Counted from the first letter of the stretch, positions 25,501 to 38,094 are shown. The stretch: DNA of 64,000 bases from Crambe crambe (GCA_963924555.1 OZ004595.1:1178001-1242000); one strand, 5' to 3'. Notes: generated from the sequence alone by a model not told the origin. Translations and numbers: made by a program.

Positions 25501-28500
25501 GTTCTATCATTAATATTCATCAAAGATTTTTTTTTGACATTCCGTAGTTGTACGAATATGCACTAGTCTACAGTATTACAAATACAGTATTACAATAAAG
25601 ATTTGTATGTTAAAATATTACTTTGTGCTCAATAGATGGTGATACTAGGTTGATTGAAGCAGTGATATCTTCACCATCCTTCGACAAGTCTGGGAAGCAT
25701 ACAAACGACAAATCAGAAACACCGATCCACCTAGCTGTCAAGCCACACTTGAAGAAAGAAATCAGTATCAAAGTGGTGTCTGTTCTCATAAAAGCAGGTC
25801 TCTTCAACCCCTCGACTCGAGACAAGTCCAACAAGCAAGCCGTCGACTATCTTCAGGCAAAGGATCCACGATTGAAGATGCTGGAAGAGCTATCACTAAA
25901 TTTCAAGAGTAAGCGTAAGAGGAAGAAGAACAAGGCCGATGCTGCAAAGCAGATGGAGTCATCTGACAGTGGGAAGAAAGAGGAAGAAGAAACTGCAGAT
26001 CATGACAAGGAACAGAAACAAAAAGTCTATCCATCTCGTGAATTGCCATCTGATAAAAAGACTTCAAAGAAGGCAGAGCCATCATCGTCTGTGGCCACTG
26101 CTGGCGTGAAATCATACGAGAAGATGTCTCCCATCGAGAAAATCAATTACCACTTGGAGAAGATTAGAGAAAAAGACTCCATATATTTTCAGAACGTAGA
26201 AGAGACTTCTCCTGATGATGAATCAAGTGCACATGAGACGACGTCAGTATCAGAACCAACTGGTACACCAGAACATCAAGAAAGAAGAGCTATTTTGCAG
26301 ACTTCAAAGTCATCACCTACCATACAAAGAAGTCCACAAATAAAAACATCTCCTGTGCAATCTGGTTCTTTGACCGATGAAGCTGAGGTCATCAAGATAG
26401 CTGACTTTGGATACGAGATGAACTTTGATTGTTTGCCGTGGGAAGTGGAAATCACCAAAAATGTCATCAAGTTCTTCAAAAACGAGAAGAGATATTCGTC
26501 TGTGGATCGTATGGGTGCTGTGAAAGTCATCTACCAGATAGCTGAGGGGAAGAGAAACAAACATCTCTCCAAGCAAGTCGGCAGCAATCAGAAAATTTGT
26601 CTCTATGAAGCACGTATCACTGGTGCTAGTCGGGTCCTCTGGGAAAAAGCCATTTCTTACTCTGCAAAGTTGACCGGCAAATCCCATATTCCTGTATATA
26701 CTCAAATCATCCGCGTGTGGGAAGTTGTTTTGGACCATGACGAGATTGACCGAAGGATCCGATACTGTTCAGAGCAAATCGAGCTTTCATACAAGCGAGG
26801 GTTCATGGCCTCGATTCGTTGGGGTCTAAAGCCAATATCACAGGATAGCATTCATTCTGATACGCAAGTTCAAAACGTCCGTGGTAGAGAAATCACTGAA
26901 CTTCCTTGCATGTATACAATTGATGCTCCAAACGTGAAGAAATCCGACCACGAATTTGTTCCAGCTGCCAGTACAAATGAGAACGAGTACAACGTGACAA
27001 CGTTTTACTCCTTTGACACCATGGCTGCCAAGAGCATGGTTGCTGGCACCAACGCTCGAAGAGACTACCCATTCAAAGAGTGGCAGAAGGAACACGAGAT
27101 CATCAAGATTGACTCGAAAGGAGCCATTCTTCTTCTGGGTAGAAGTGGCACAGGGAAAACAACATGCTGTCTCTATCGCTTGTGGAATGAATTTAAGAAT
27201 TATTGGAACCCTGAGTCTGAAACGTTTTTGTGGAAACTGCGTCGTAGGGCCATAATCTCGTCAGCTACACTGAACGTCTTAGAAGATGAAGATTTGAGTG
27301 ATTCCGATGAATCTACTGGTGACTCCAGTTCTGAGACTGAAGAAGAGCAACTGACTCTATCTCTCCCTCACACCAAGAATGACGATGGTTCAACATCTGA
27401 TGATCAAATCGAAGTTATCGAAGAAGATTTGCATCAAATATTCGTTACCAAGAATTATGTTTTGTGCGATCAGATGAAGAAGCGATTCTACAGCATGGCA
27501 TCAGCCTACGACTTTTTAGAACCTCACCTCTCATTTGAAGACGATCCCCTTCCGAGCAGTTTTTCCAAATTTGATAACCTCGCATTTCCAGCCTTCCTTA
27601 CTGCCAGACAATTTTACATCTTACTGGATAATTCATTGGGAGATGACAATACTTTCTTCAAGCGAGACGAGAATGGTAACCTTCAGGTCAAAATCACCAG
27701 CCTTGATTATGATCATGAAGATCCAGATCTTCTACTTGACATAGAGCATTCTGACTCGGAAGACGAAGATATGGACCCGATGAAGCCCACAGCTATAGAC
27801 GAGCAACCCTCGCTGAGACAGCACTCGGAGAAATGGACAGAAGTCACGGCTGTGTACTTTAAGGAGATGATATGGCCGAAAATCTCCCACCAATGTGGCG
27901 TGAGTGATAAAGACTTTGACCCAATGTTAGTGTGGATCGAGATCCAATCATTCATAAAAGGATCGGAGCTGACAATCAGGAAAAACGCTCCTCTCAATCT
28001 CGTCGAGTATAAAGAACTTGGAAACAGAATGGCCCCCAATTTTTCCAGCCATCGTGAAAAGATTTATGAGTTGTACAAGAAGTACCAGCGCTACAAACGG
28101 AATTTGAGGCACAGTAATTACCTGTTTGACGAGTGTGACCTGATCTTGGATTTGCACAAACGTCGGAAGAAAGTGAATGATGTTCCATGGTCGATTCATA
28201 GCATCTACATTGATGAAGTTCAAGATTTTACACAAGCTGAATTGTCCATCTTCATTCACTGCTGCAGGGATCCAAACTCCATGTTCTTTACTGGAGACAC
28301 TGCGCAGAGCATCATGCGAGGAATAGCATTCCGTTTCCAAGATTTGCGCTCATGTTTCCATCGGATCAACAGCAAAATCCCAGCCATTAATGTCCCTCAA
28401 AAACCACTCACCCTCAAAATCAACTATCGCTCGCACTCCGGCATCCTGAAACTTGCAGGGAATGTGATTGATCTCATCAGCGAGTTCTTCAAAGACTCCA

Positions 28501-31500
28501 TCGACCATCTTCCTGACGATGAGGGCATGTTTCCAGGACCCATACCTGTCTTTCTCGATTCTTGCAAAGAAGATGACCTTTCTCTGCTCCTGAGTGCTAA
28601 CAAGAGGGAGTGTTCTGCAATCGAGTTTGGAGCGCATCAGGTCATCATTGTCCAATCAAAAGATGCAAGGGATCGGCTTCCAGATATTCTCAAGGGGGCC
28701 ATCGTAATGACGGTGTTTGAAGCCAAGGGTCTCGAATTTGATGATGTGTTGCTCTATAATTTCTTCACTGATTCTTTGGTGGGTTTTCGATCACACTCTA
28801 AATAATGCCCACATATTGGTGTGCATTATTTAGAGATAGGATTACCATTATGTTGAAGTTCATTTGTTTTTTGTTATGCAGGTGGACGAGAAAGGCTGGA
28901 GGGTGGTTACATCTTACCTGGAGATACCACACAATCAGGGAAAGATTGAAAATGCAGGCAAGGTTCCTGGCTACAACTCGGAGGCCAGAAGCAAGTCATT
29001 TGATCCCACATTGCACAAATCCCTCAACACCGAGCTCAAGTATCTCTACACAGCTATAACACGAGCCAAATGCAACTTGTGGATCTACGATTCTAACAAA
29101 AAGGTGCGGCAAGCCATGCTGGAATATTGGTACAAGCGCAATGCTATTAAGATAGTCACAGCGAACGATGCAAACAAGAAACAGAAATACAGCCTGGTTT
29201 TTGCCTCCAATTCAACTCCAGAGCAGTGGAAAGCCCAGGGCGATAACTTCAGAAGGAAACACCTCTGGGAACAAGCCACCACTTGCTACGAAAGAGCTGG
29301 TCCTAATCACGAATTTTTAGTGAAAGAAGCCTCTGCTTACTACTACATACAAAATGCTCGCCAGCAAAAGCCTCATTTGTTCCAAAATGCTGCTCTTAGC
29401 TTCCTGGAACGAGATAGTCTCAAGCATTCTGTCCACTGTCTGAATGGAGCTGCCCTTTGTTTGAAGAATTCCAGGCCATCTAGGTGGTACGTTCCTGCTG
29501 CAGTCATTTTTGAGAAATTGGGTGACCTTATGAAGGCAGCACAGTGCTATCTCAAAGCAAAGAATTTTGACGAGTTTGCTAGAATCCAGGAAAGTCGATG
29601 CGAGTATGATTCTGTGATTAGGTGCCTATTGGGAAAACCCTTCATGAGAAAACGAGATGCACTCTCCAAAGTGGACGAGTACGAGAGGAAGGGTTACAAG
29701 CTCGATAAGAGATTCACGACCAGTGAGATGTCTTTTTCCTGTGCTAAGTTCTACTCGGAGCGTAAAGATCGGAACACATTATTGGAAGTGTTGCAGTACA
29801 TGCCAGATAGAGAGAAAAAGGTAAAGTTTATGAAAGAGGCTGACTTGCATAGAGAAGCCTATCGACATTACATCGAACATGAGCAGTATGAGAATGCTTT
29901 CACCTTGGCATTGGCCCATGGCTGGTTTGCTGAAGCTGCAGAGAAGGCGGAACGAATCGGTGACGAACGCGTAGAGGCAGCCTTCATCCTCGAACAAGCC
30001 AAAGCAGAGTTTCTTGAATTGCCTACTGATTTCGATCCAAAAGACGTCAGTCCACCTATAATTGCAAAGCTTAAAAAAGTAGTGTGTCTCAAAGACAAGT
30101 TAGTATTAGAAGCTGCTGAAGCAAACCTTTTGTTAAGTGTGTTGATGAAGGCATCGAGCTACAGTACCACAGCATTGGGCCTATTCAGATCACAAAAGCA
30201 TAAAGCCGGGCAGTTGGAGGCTTTTAATCAGCAGGTTAGTTGGGGAAACCCCTCTACTCGGGATATTCTTAACTGTTGCTACGTGGCCAAGAAAGCGGAT
30301 GCTGCTCTTAGCAATGTCGAAAATGATATGAAGATTGATGTCAAACAGGCTGTAAAGTTTTATGGGTTCAAACTTGTAGGGAAGGTGTATATAGCGTCCG
30401 AAAAAAACAGTAGGATGTGGTTCGATCATCATCCTAAAACTCTCAAAAAATACCTCTGTGAAGGTCCTGTTCATGATCTTGATGGTATGACACGTTTCCA
30501 GCACAATGTCACTGAAGTTATTGCTGGACATTTCAAGATGTTGGGAAAACAATGGCTTGCAAAGTTTGACTTGGAACCAAAATTGATGACTAACATTCAG
30601 TCTTTCAAACTACATGCCGAGCTAATCAGACATCGTAGTCTCAATCGACAGTACACGGCTCAAGAAATTTCTGCTGTATCTTTGAAAGAGTATATTCAAA
30701 ATTGTGTGCACTTGCTTGAGCTGAAACTACTAAAAGATGAACCCACTGACCGCACTGACCCTATAATCGCTCATCTGCTTGCCATATTCTCGCCAAAAGT
30801 ATCGCTCTACTTATCGCCACAAAGTTTGGACGACCAGCACTTGGAAACTGTTCGAAGATCTATTAGTTCGCGCATGAGTTTTGAAAAATTTATAAAAGAT
30901 AACTTTAGAAAGAATCAAGAGAAATCCAGAGAAAGTGACAAGAAAGAGAAAGTTAATGAATGGATATTTGCGTGGCGGGCTAGCTGCATCACTCAACCAG
31001 ACATGAAATCTCTTAAAAATGAAATCAACAGCCTGGAAAAGGATATCGACCAATCAGCAAAGAAGAGTACAGATCGTGACTACCTACCTCCTGCAGGATA
31101 TGTATTTTGGAAGAGTGAGAACCGCTATTGTCATGTTGTCAGCTTTTGGCTTCAATCCTGCATTGAAATCAGAGAGAACTCCAGACCTCTGTGGGCAGCC
31201 AAACTAGCCATCACCCACTTCATGGGGAATATAGCCGAGAATAAGAACGTGACCATTTCTGTAGAGAACTGTGTCGATGTTTTATCGGTTCATTGTACTT
31301 CACTCCTAGCCATGATCACTCAGTCAAATGCTCTGCAGAACTACTCCACTGTTTTTGTGTTGCCTCTCCTTTACAAGCACAGAGCACAGTTCTTTAGTGA
31401 CATGAATTGCAGGAAAAAAATGCAGGACAAGAGTCTTTTTGCAGCTTGCATATCTGAAGTGAATTCATGTAGCAATCTTCCCAGGTTATTCACCGATTGC

Positions 31501-33372
31501 AAACAACTACTCATCAAGGCAATGGGATACCTCATTGGTACCCACAGACGAGCTCCGTGGTTCAGCACCCTCAAACTTGGTTTGCGTGTCTATCCCAACT
31601 ATATTGCCTCCAAACTCTGCTTAATCCTTGCTCTTGCCCTCTATGGAAACATTGCACTGCTAAAGGATAGAAACTTGGAAGAATTCGAGGATAAGATACT
31701 AAATATACTTCAAAAGGCATGTAACAAAAATGAGGTTGTTCCAGAGTATATCAAGGCAGCATATGATGGGTTTTCCAAGTTGCGTACTGTGCTTCAGCGT
31801 GATCACCCTCGCTACGTCTTCAAACTAGTGGAGGACTTATTAAAGAGTGCTCAGATGGACTCCACCATGACAAGATTGTTTTTCAAGCAGCGTGCCAAAC
31901 ATCAAGGGCATGTCGATTTTGTGAAATATGAACAACCCCAGGCTAAACCTCCTCCTATTGGGACCCAGTTGTCCTCGACTTTGCAGGGTGATCAGTTGAG
32001 TGCATCATCACAGATGTATGTGCCACCTAGTGGGAGTCTAGGGACACCAGTGGATATACCTCCATCATTGCCTGCCCCTATTGGTAGCGAGAGGCATTTA
32101 CAAAGCACTGTTCATTCCCAGTCTTCTCCTCATGGCAGCTTGCTTCCTGTTTCCCCCACACCAGCAGATTCAGGATTGGATCCTGAGGCACAGCCCTTTC
32201 TCCCTGGACTCTCGTATTCCGCAAACGCACCACCTCCCTCTATGCAGCAGATGTTCACACCAAGTAATCAAGTTGGCTCTGGTATCCCTGCAGTTGATCA
32301 AATGAAAGGGCTTGAGACAGCTTTATCACATCAATTTCCTCCTCAAACTTACCTTCAATCACCAAGAGGGCTTGAAACAGACCAACTGTCTTCTCAAACT
32401 TACTCTCAGTCACTTGAAACAGGCCTAGCTCCTCCCTCTCAATCACCAAGAGGGCTTGAAACAGGCATACTTCCTCCCCAAACTCACCTTCAGACACAGA
32501 ATTACCTAACCCCAAGCAGTCCCACACCATCAGTGCAAGCTCGATCTCCAGAATTGGGTTATTCAGAACACTCACCTGCAGGCACACCTTATACTTTCTA
32601 CGAAGACATTTCTGGTGAGATAGAAATGCCTCCAGGCATGGATATTGAAAGTGAAACAGAAGAAGAAGAAGAAGAGAATTATGGACTTACTCAGCAAGAA
32701 CAGCCAAGCATTTGTATCCCTCCCAGTTTAACCGAGGGAGATATTATCGACTGGGAGAATAATTTCTGCAATGTCTGTGGCGTGAGTTACCAAGGAGATG
32801 GCGAGTTCAATGAAATGGAAGGAGATGGGACAAATTTGGAGAAGTTCACCACACATGTCACTGGATTGACTCACTCTGAAAACACAATTGCTTACAAACA
32901 CTTTATGGAAGTTATAGGCAATGAATCCGAAGGTCAACTAACGTTGATGGATCGAGCAGAAGCAATGCTCAAGAAATGTGAATCTCTTGAGAAGTCTACT
33001 GAGACTGAAGTGCTCGACCGAGTGATTGATAACCTTCGAGACAGTATTGAAGAATGTAACAAGTCGATATCCAAATATAAAGAAAACAATGAATGGAGAA
33101 ATGGAGCTGTGGCAATTACGGAAATGTTTAAAGATATCGATCACTTCCTGAAGGAGAGTAAGCATGAGTTTCGTAAAGTTAGTGGTATGAAGAAGCGTTT
33201 GAATGAGGAAGAAGATGACGAAATGGAGGAATTGGCTCAGTACGATCAAACGCCTGATGATGTCACGTTGAATGGTCCAGGACGTGGTGAAGGAAAGATA
33301 AGGTCCGAGCAAGAGAAGAAGCAATCACGCGAGAAGAAAAGAGGGAGGAAGAATCAAAAGAAGAGAAAATGA
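19513..33372 (+). CDS. TRANK1-like giant TPR/ankyrin protein with UvrD-type helicase domain
   Basis: Eleven exons: 19513-19629, 19800-20114, 20558-20765, 20962-21389, 21969-22356, 22873-23459, 23669-23902, 24347-24515, 24714-25496, 25636-28778, 28882-33372; 3620 residues, in phase throughout. Three TPR blocks (KKGNESFKRGDYFDALWKYE, KEEGNSLFSRGAYEEALGKY, AKGFFQSAEYTAAQQLFYKA) are each followed by a related helical segment, so the N-terminal third seems built by internal triplication. Ankyrin-like repeats cover about 960-1130. Superfamily 1 helicase motifs are intact: Walker A LLGRSGTGKTT (about 1577), IDEVQDFTQAE (about 1935), TGDTAQSI, LKINYRSHSG (about 2005), FEAKGLEFDDVLL (about 2104) and YTAITRAK (about 2182). 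Acidic disordered inserts lie between motifs. The C-terminus is Pro/Gln-rich (about 3140-3350), then acidic and coiled-coil, ending in a nuclear-localisation-type stretch KKRGRKNQKKRK. Human TRANK1 is about 2925 residues with the same order. Molecular function is not established. Confidence 0.9.
20479..20556 (+). repeat. (CATA)n microsatellite
   Basis: About nineteen CATA units in intron 2 of the TRANK1-like gene, running straight into the acceptor (catacag) of exon 3 at 20558, so the repeat replaces a normal polypyrimidine tract. Confidence 0.93.
22633..22722. repeat. 90-bp TIR element (tacagtggattgca ends)
   Basis: Left end tacagtggattgca and right end tgcaatccactgta are perfect inverted repeats of 14 bp, with a further inner match. 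It lies in intron 5 of the TRANK1-like gene. A related sequence, gattgcagtaatcttgcaa, recurs at 37994-38015. Non-coding; a miniature inverted-repeat element. Confidence 0.65.
23903..24346 (+). repeat. Tandem repeats filling TRANK1-like intron 7
   Basis: About four diverged units of roughly 80-120 bp share gtgagtctgtcaacccttta and gttagcatgcatgttgctaa. They occupy nearly the whole intron between exon 7 (ends 23902) and exon 8 (starts 24347). Confidence 0.7.
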
Positions 33373-33753
33373 TGAAGAAAACCCAATCAAAGGGCAAAGG
33401 TTAATAATATCCTGTACTGATACGATATTCTAAAAATAACATAATACTATTATGACTTGCTTTTATACAACACTTTATTGCCAAGTATTAATAACATTCA
33501 TTTATACACTATGTACTGTTTATACTAGCTTCTAATAGCATACTTATGCTGCTTTCTGTTAGTATTACACATGTATTATTGCCACATTGGGACTTAGTAT
33601 TCTCAGGTGGCTATATATCATGACTGTAATATAATTATGACAAGCTATTTATGTATCACACGATTCAGTTAGCTAGCTAAATACTAGTGTCACACAATAT
33701 CAAACAATGCACACACAGATGATGATCACACTGCATTGATCCTTAGTTGTTTG
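33373..33753. other. Convergent spacer between TRANK1-like and START genes
   Basis: 381 bp holding both 3' ends. A minus-strand AATAAA at 33478-33473 is the likely poly(A) signal of the START gene, so its transcript would end about 80 bp from the TRANK1-like stop. No other feature seen. Confidence 0.5.
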
Positions 33754-35348
33754 TTACTCTTCAGCACCAGTGGTCGACTTCTCTTGCTTGGAGAACGTGT
33801 TCCAGTAGTAGCGGGAGAGATTTTCGTGCCAAGCTGCTGGAGACTTGGCAGCAAATGCATTCACGATGAAATGAGGGATCCAACCTTTCATGTCCATCTG
33901 AAATATTAGTGACATGCGAGTTGAATTGGGGTCATCTGAACTAGGTCGAATGAGAACACCCGAGAGGATCGTTTCAGCTCTGTAATAAACAGACAAACAA
34001 ACAACAACAAAGTTAACAACAGATTTGTATATGATAGCCAACCTCCACTGACCTGACAATTCCACTTCTCTCTGGTCTATCAGGGTGAGTTGTGTTTTTG
34101 TAGAGCAGATGAGTCGTGTTCGTGGCCTCATCGTGTTGCTGGGAGATGTGCTGCACTAAGTCACGGTCGAACACCCCAAAAGGCATCTTAGCAAGCCTAT
34201 AACAGTACATGATAGCAAGACTGCATGGATCAGAGGATTTTAAAACCTGTACTGAGAGACCACCCTATTAAGAGATCACCTCTTTAATTGCAATATTTTG
34301 TACCTCTGTAAAGAGACCACCTCCATTAAGAGACCACCTTTTGGTGGTCAGTATAGACTAGAGATACCTATGATTGTTTGAATTGCTGCTTCGGAAAGTG
34401 AAAGCTTATTACATTTCGCATGCACAGTATAATAGTCTTCTGCTCAACAGCTTGTAAATATATCATTACCAGTACACCACTCTGTAGTGTTTATGAGTCT
34501 CCAGCACATTGATGACTGTGAAGAGTTTGTCCCACTTTGAGCGAGACTCAAGGTCATTGATCATTTCTGTCACTGAATATCAAAACAATAGCAACAACAA
34601 CAACTAAAATAAGGGCATATGAAAACAATAATGGCAGAAAGAGAAACCACAATATTAAGGTATTAGTATGCGTATTAACAGGAAGGTTTTGGAGCATAGT
34701 CATCCATATACAACTCGCGCATTGAATGCCAGACTGCTGCCATTGGATGATGAATTGAAGGATTATGCAAAACACTTTATTCAGTATTGTGGATATCACA
34801 AGACCAAAATTCTATTTACTATAACAAGTGTTTCCATAATATATGACTTCATACCTTTATTTGGAGGTATTCCTTTGAAGTTCAGGAATCCCTGCAGAAT
34901 TAAGTTGGGTAATAACACACAGAGATTATAAAATAGCTAGCCTAATAATGGCAGCCATGCATCCAGGCATAGGAGAGTACATTCCAGAATGTTTGCAACA
35001 GTTGGATCATTGTACTCTGTAAATGTATCAGTTGCAAACATTCTGCAATTTCCACTACCAGTAGCTAGTGTAATGTAGTTCCATGGGCCATTTGAATCTT
35101 TGTACTCTCTCACAGGCTACTTTGCTTTACCTTGATAAGGTGAACAGGTTTATCAGGGTCTGCTTTCCTCCATATTTCATAGTTGTCAGTCTTCTTTATG
35201 AAGGTCCATCCTTCTTCTCTGGATGTTGTGCGCTCTTCACGCAAAATCTTCTCTAAGTCTGCAATATTAAATTAGATAGACCTAAGCTAGTACCAGCTAG
35301 GGTCTAACCTTCGTCAGTGAACGGATTATAGTCGTCACCCTCCGCCAT
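33754..35348 (-). CDS. START-domain lipid-transfer protein, PCTP/STARD10-like
   Basis: Six exons: 35348-35309, 35258-35131, 34891-34855, 34572-34470, 34196-34053, 33979-33754; 225 residues, all in phase. START domains bind one lipid in a hydrophobic pocket and move it between membranes. Nearly the whole protein is one START domain: EEGWTFIKKTDNYEIWRK near the N-terminus, DLESRSKWDKLFTVINVLE, RVVYWLAKMPFGVFDRD (compare VVYW and MSNRDYVY of PCTP), RPERSGIVRAETILSGVLI, FQMDMKGWIPHFIVNAFAAK and the closing helix. No signal peptide or membrane segment, so probably cytosolic. The phosphatidylcholine-transfer/STARD10 branch fits best, but the ligand cannot be read from sequence. It is convergent with the TRANK1-like gene, and RPL15 ends 187 bp upstream of its start. 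Confidence 0.82.
34253..34372. repeat. Repeat copy with agaccacc blocks
   Basis: Three or four blocks reading agagaccacct.cattaagag inside intron 4 of the START gene. They are the inverse complement of the gtggtctctttaggg blocks at 7987-8157, so the two are copies of one family in opposite orientation. Confidence 0.5.
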
Positions 35349-35535
35349 TATTACAGCACCCTCTAGCTTCTATCCTCGATAAACCACACCCACAATAGCG
35401 CATACAACCCCTCCCACAAAGCTTCATAGTATACAGGAAGTACACAAACCCTTGAGCTTCCGGCCTGGTCTTCTAGCAATGCATTTACAAAATTTCCATT
35501 CATAATGTACCATGTACCAAGAATTAGATAAAAGC

Positions 35536-36396
35536 CTAACGGTATCGTCTGAGAGAAAGAGTGTTGTGCTTCTTCCAGTTGGCATAACGAGATCCACCCC
35601 TGACTTTATTGTGCAAATGACCCTTGCCAAGTCCACGGTTCTTTCTCCCAGCAGCTGTAAGGCCACGGAGTTCTCTGTGCTTGTGGACTGCTTTGCACAG
35701 CCAGTTGATTCTTGGGTCTCTTCGAATGATCTTGTGCTGTGGGTCCACCATGATCACCTCGTAGAACTTGTAGACTGAGTCCTGTCCTACCCAGTAAGAA
35801 TTGAGCACACGGAGACCTCCACAGTAACGTCCAGCACGTTCCTGCATGGAAAATCAAAAAACACACAATCATGGTTAAAAATCAGACCACAACTTTTAAA
35901 GCTTGTGCACAATAGAATCAGAAATGCACACACACACATTCCTCTAAGCTTGGATTATGGAACTAACATACATTATCTCCATTTCCCATTTAATGTTGTC
36001 TAAAAGGTGGTCAGATTTGCAGCCAATCAATAGGGTGTGCTTTATATAGAATTGAGAAGTGTGCTTTTAATCTATTACTGGTCTAACCTCAGCCACTGAA
36101 CGCAAACTCCTTTGGAACTTCAACTGATTGACTCCCTGATTTGTGGGTTTCCCCATCTGGTGACCTTTCTGAACCTTCCTTTTCCTCCCACCTCGTCGCA
36201 CACGCACACGGTAAACAACATAGCCCTGTTTTGCCTTGTATCCAAGGCGACGGGCCTTGTCTGGTCTGGTAGGGCGAGAGGCTCTGTGCACTGCATTCAA
36301 TTGGCGGAATTGCCAGCACCTCACACGAAGAAGGAATCGCAACAAATCAGATTGCTTCTTTCGCCAAAGTTCTTCAAGATACTTGTATGCACCCAT
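35536..36396 (-). CDS. RPL15: 60S ribosomal protein L15 (eL15)
   Basis: Two coding exons, 36396-36088 and 35841-35536, give 204 residues, the standard eL15 length. The protein binds 28S rRNA in the large ribosomal subunit. Sequence is strongly conserved: [17 protein letters not shown] at the start, [57 protein letters not shown] and [10 protein letters not shown], ending in a basic tail. The acceptor ag lies immediately before the start ATG, so translation starts at the first base of exon 2 and exon 1 is non-coding (see 36607 upward). Its 5' end faces NUPR. Confidence 0.98.
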
Positions 36397-36606
36397 CTAC
36401 CATATAGAGTTTTTTCAAGGGTGGGGGAGGAGAATAACCCATAACTATCACATGGTATACCACGACCAAAATGGGTATCTTAAATCGTTCTATTACGACA
36501 ACTGGAAGTACCATCTCTAAAAGGAACCTTTCAAGTACTTAGTATAGGGTTACAGTTCTGCTATAAATATTTGTGTCAAACGTATCAAGTAGATTACATT
36601 ACTTAC

Positions 36607-36642
36607 CTCGATTCAGAAGAAACCTCGTGTGCGTAGAGAGAG
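36607..36642 (-). other. RPL15 non-coding first exon, possible 5'TOP
   Basis: A consensus donor (gtaagt) follows cgaatcgag-type sequence at 36607. The exon upstream begins around a pyrimidine tract, ctctctctacg, near 36642, as expected of a terminal oligopyrimidine start site of a ribosomal protein mRNA. The transcription start is inferred, not observed. Confidence 0.5.
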
Positions 36643-36873
36643 CAAACTTCTCGCACATGCGCACTATTCAGGGGGTGACCCTTCAATTATTGCGCTATGA
36701 ATAATAATTATTATGGACTACGTAGAGTCTGACAGTAAACAAATCTGCTTAGGTGGCTTGGGAAATAGCTTAATCGGCTTTTGAGGTTTCGCTAGATCTT
36801 CATTTCATTGCATCAGCAACTTGCCAGGGCTTTATAAAAAAGAAGAATTTGACTTATCTAACTAAACTAAATC
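36643..36873. promoter_or_regulatory. Divergent RPL15/NUPR promoter region
   Basis: About 230 bp between the inferred RPL15 start site (minus) and the NUPR start codon (plus). It contains gcgcacatgcgcac-type CG-rich sequence next to the RPL15 start and an AT-rich stretch nearer NUPR. No TATA box stands out on either side. Shared control of the two genes is inferred from spacing only. Confidence 0.4.
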
Positions 36874-37086
36874 ATGGATGATACTTACTTCGATCAGTAC
36901 GATTACTACAATTTCGGCAGTGGATTCGACAAGATCTCCAAAAGTGGTGGAGGACACGCCAAGAATAAAGAGAAGAAGGTTAACATGAAGTATGCCCCCT
37001 CGGGCAACGTGAGATCGGTAGTCACCAAGCTGCAAAATGCAGAGAAAAAACTGAAAAGGGCCCGTCAAAGATTGAACAGTGTTTGA
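36874..37086 (+). CDS. NUPR1: NUPR (nuclear protein 1 / p8) family small chromatin protein
   Basis: Single-exon frame of 70 residues. NUPR proteins are small, disordered, basic HMG-like stress-response factors that bind DNA and chromatin partners. The core KYAPSGNVRSVVTKLQNAEKK matches the human ERKLVTKLQNSERKK block, and the N-terminal DQYDYYNF resembles the Asp/Tyr-rich segment of insect NUPR (DYYNFD). The region between, SGGGHAKNKEKK, corresponds to the basic GGRKGRTKRE segment. It ends in a basic helix, KKLKRARQRL. An ATTAAA at 37205 may be its poly(A) signal. Divergent from RPL15. Only the family's general role is known; nothing is inferred about sponge stress biology. Confidence 0.8.
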   Translation: MDDTYFDQYDYYNFGSGFDKISKSGGGHAKNKEKKVNMKYAPSGNVRSVVTKLQNAEKKLKRARQRLNSV

Positions 37087-37652
37087 CAACCCCACTCACA
37101 CAGTAGTGTCTTATCTGCCATACAGAAGAATTGGACTGAAATGCTACAAGATCGATTTACACAAATGGAAAAAAAATAGCTTACCTACTTTATCTTAGCC
37201 ATGGATTAAACTTTTCATCAATCCCTCTGTAGCAAATCATTAATTTTGTGACTGCCTGGTGTTAATATGTCTTCATGTATACTTAAATGTAGTTACTATT
37301 GATCATCATATGGACTAGTTGTCTTTGTACAGTTTAGTGAGTGCTACTGTTGTCATAAGCATCACTTTGGTATTCATTCACCATATGTATCATGAATTTC
37401 TGATTTAATGTTATTGTTTATTCCAGTTTGATTTGTGATCATCTGTGTACCTTGCACTTGCTTATCTATGGCATGTGGTTTAGTCCTAAGACTCCTAACA
37501 TAACATTGTATTCATGGCACTATGCACACCTGTGCAGACATGAATTGAGTTAATTAACTATGCTATGGGGCAAGTCTACAAATCAGTTGTGTGCTAGTGT
37601 TTTCTGTGGACACCTGCACAGAACATGTAGTGGACACATGTATGTATATTCA

Positions 37653-37970
37653 TAGGTGCCAACTGTCCCCAAACTTCTGGGACGGTCCCCAAACTGGCAG
37701 CTTTGTCCCAAAGGCCAGGGTCCTGACTGAGCACATTGTGGTTTCATGGTTCACAGGTGAGGCTGAGCTGGCAATGCATCACTCAGTACATTATCTGTAC
37801 TGTACAGATAATGTACTGAGTGATGCATACAGTACTGATGTACTAGCTACCTCCAAAGCTGTCAAAAGGCCTAACTAGTTGTAATGATGACATAAATGGG
37901 TGTGGTTAGTGGGTGTGGTTGGGATGTGGCCTGTGTGTCCCCAAAACCAGTTTGAAAAAATTGGCACCTT
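37653..37970. repeat. MITE-like element with internal hairpin
   Basis: Outer ends ggtgccaa (near 37656) and ttggcacc (near 37967) are inverted repeats, extended by matching blocks gtccccaaactgg and ccagtttg in from the ends. Length about 315 bp, no coding capacity, no clear target duplication. It carries the perfect 27-bp inverted repeat listed at 37774-37828. Confidence 0.5.
37774..37828. repeat. Perfect 27-bp inverted repeat with 1-nt spacer
   Basis: The left arm 37774-37800 (atgcatcactcagtacat...) is exactly complementary to the right arm 37802-37828, with one T between. As RNA or cruciform DNA it would make an almost loop-less hairpin. Confidence 0.93.
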
Positions 37971-37993
37971 ACCCCTATGGTATATATTTACAG

Positions 37994-38094
37994 CAGATTG
38001 CAGTAATCTTGCAACATGAAAATCCAGAACACCAAACCAACTCCATAGTCAGGCTATGTTTTGCTGTTCTGGATTTCTTGTTGCAAGATCACTG
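37994..38094. repeat. Inverted repeat around ttgcaacatgaaaatccaga
   Basis: About 38005-38040 and 38060-38094 are imperfect inverted copies (atcttgcaac...ccagaacaccaaa against the complement of tttgctgttctggattt...gttgcaagat). It shares gattgcagtaatcttgcaa with the element at 22633-22722, so it is another member of that family. Confidence 0.6.
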
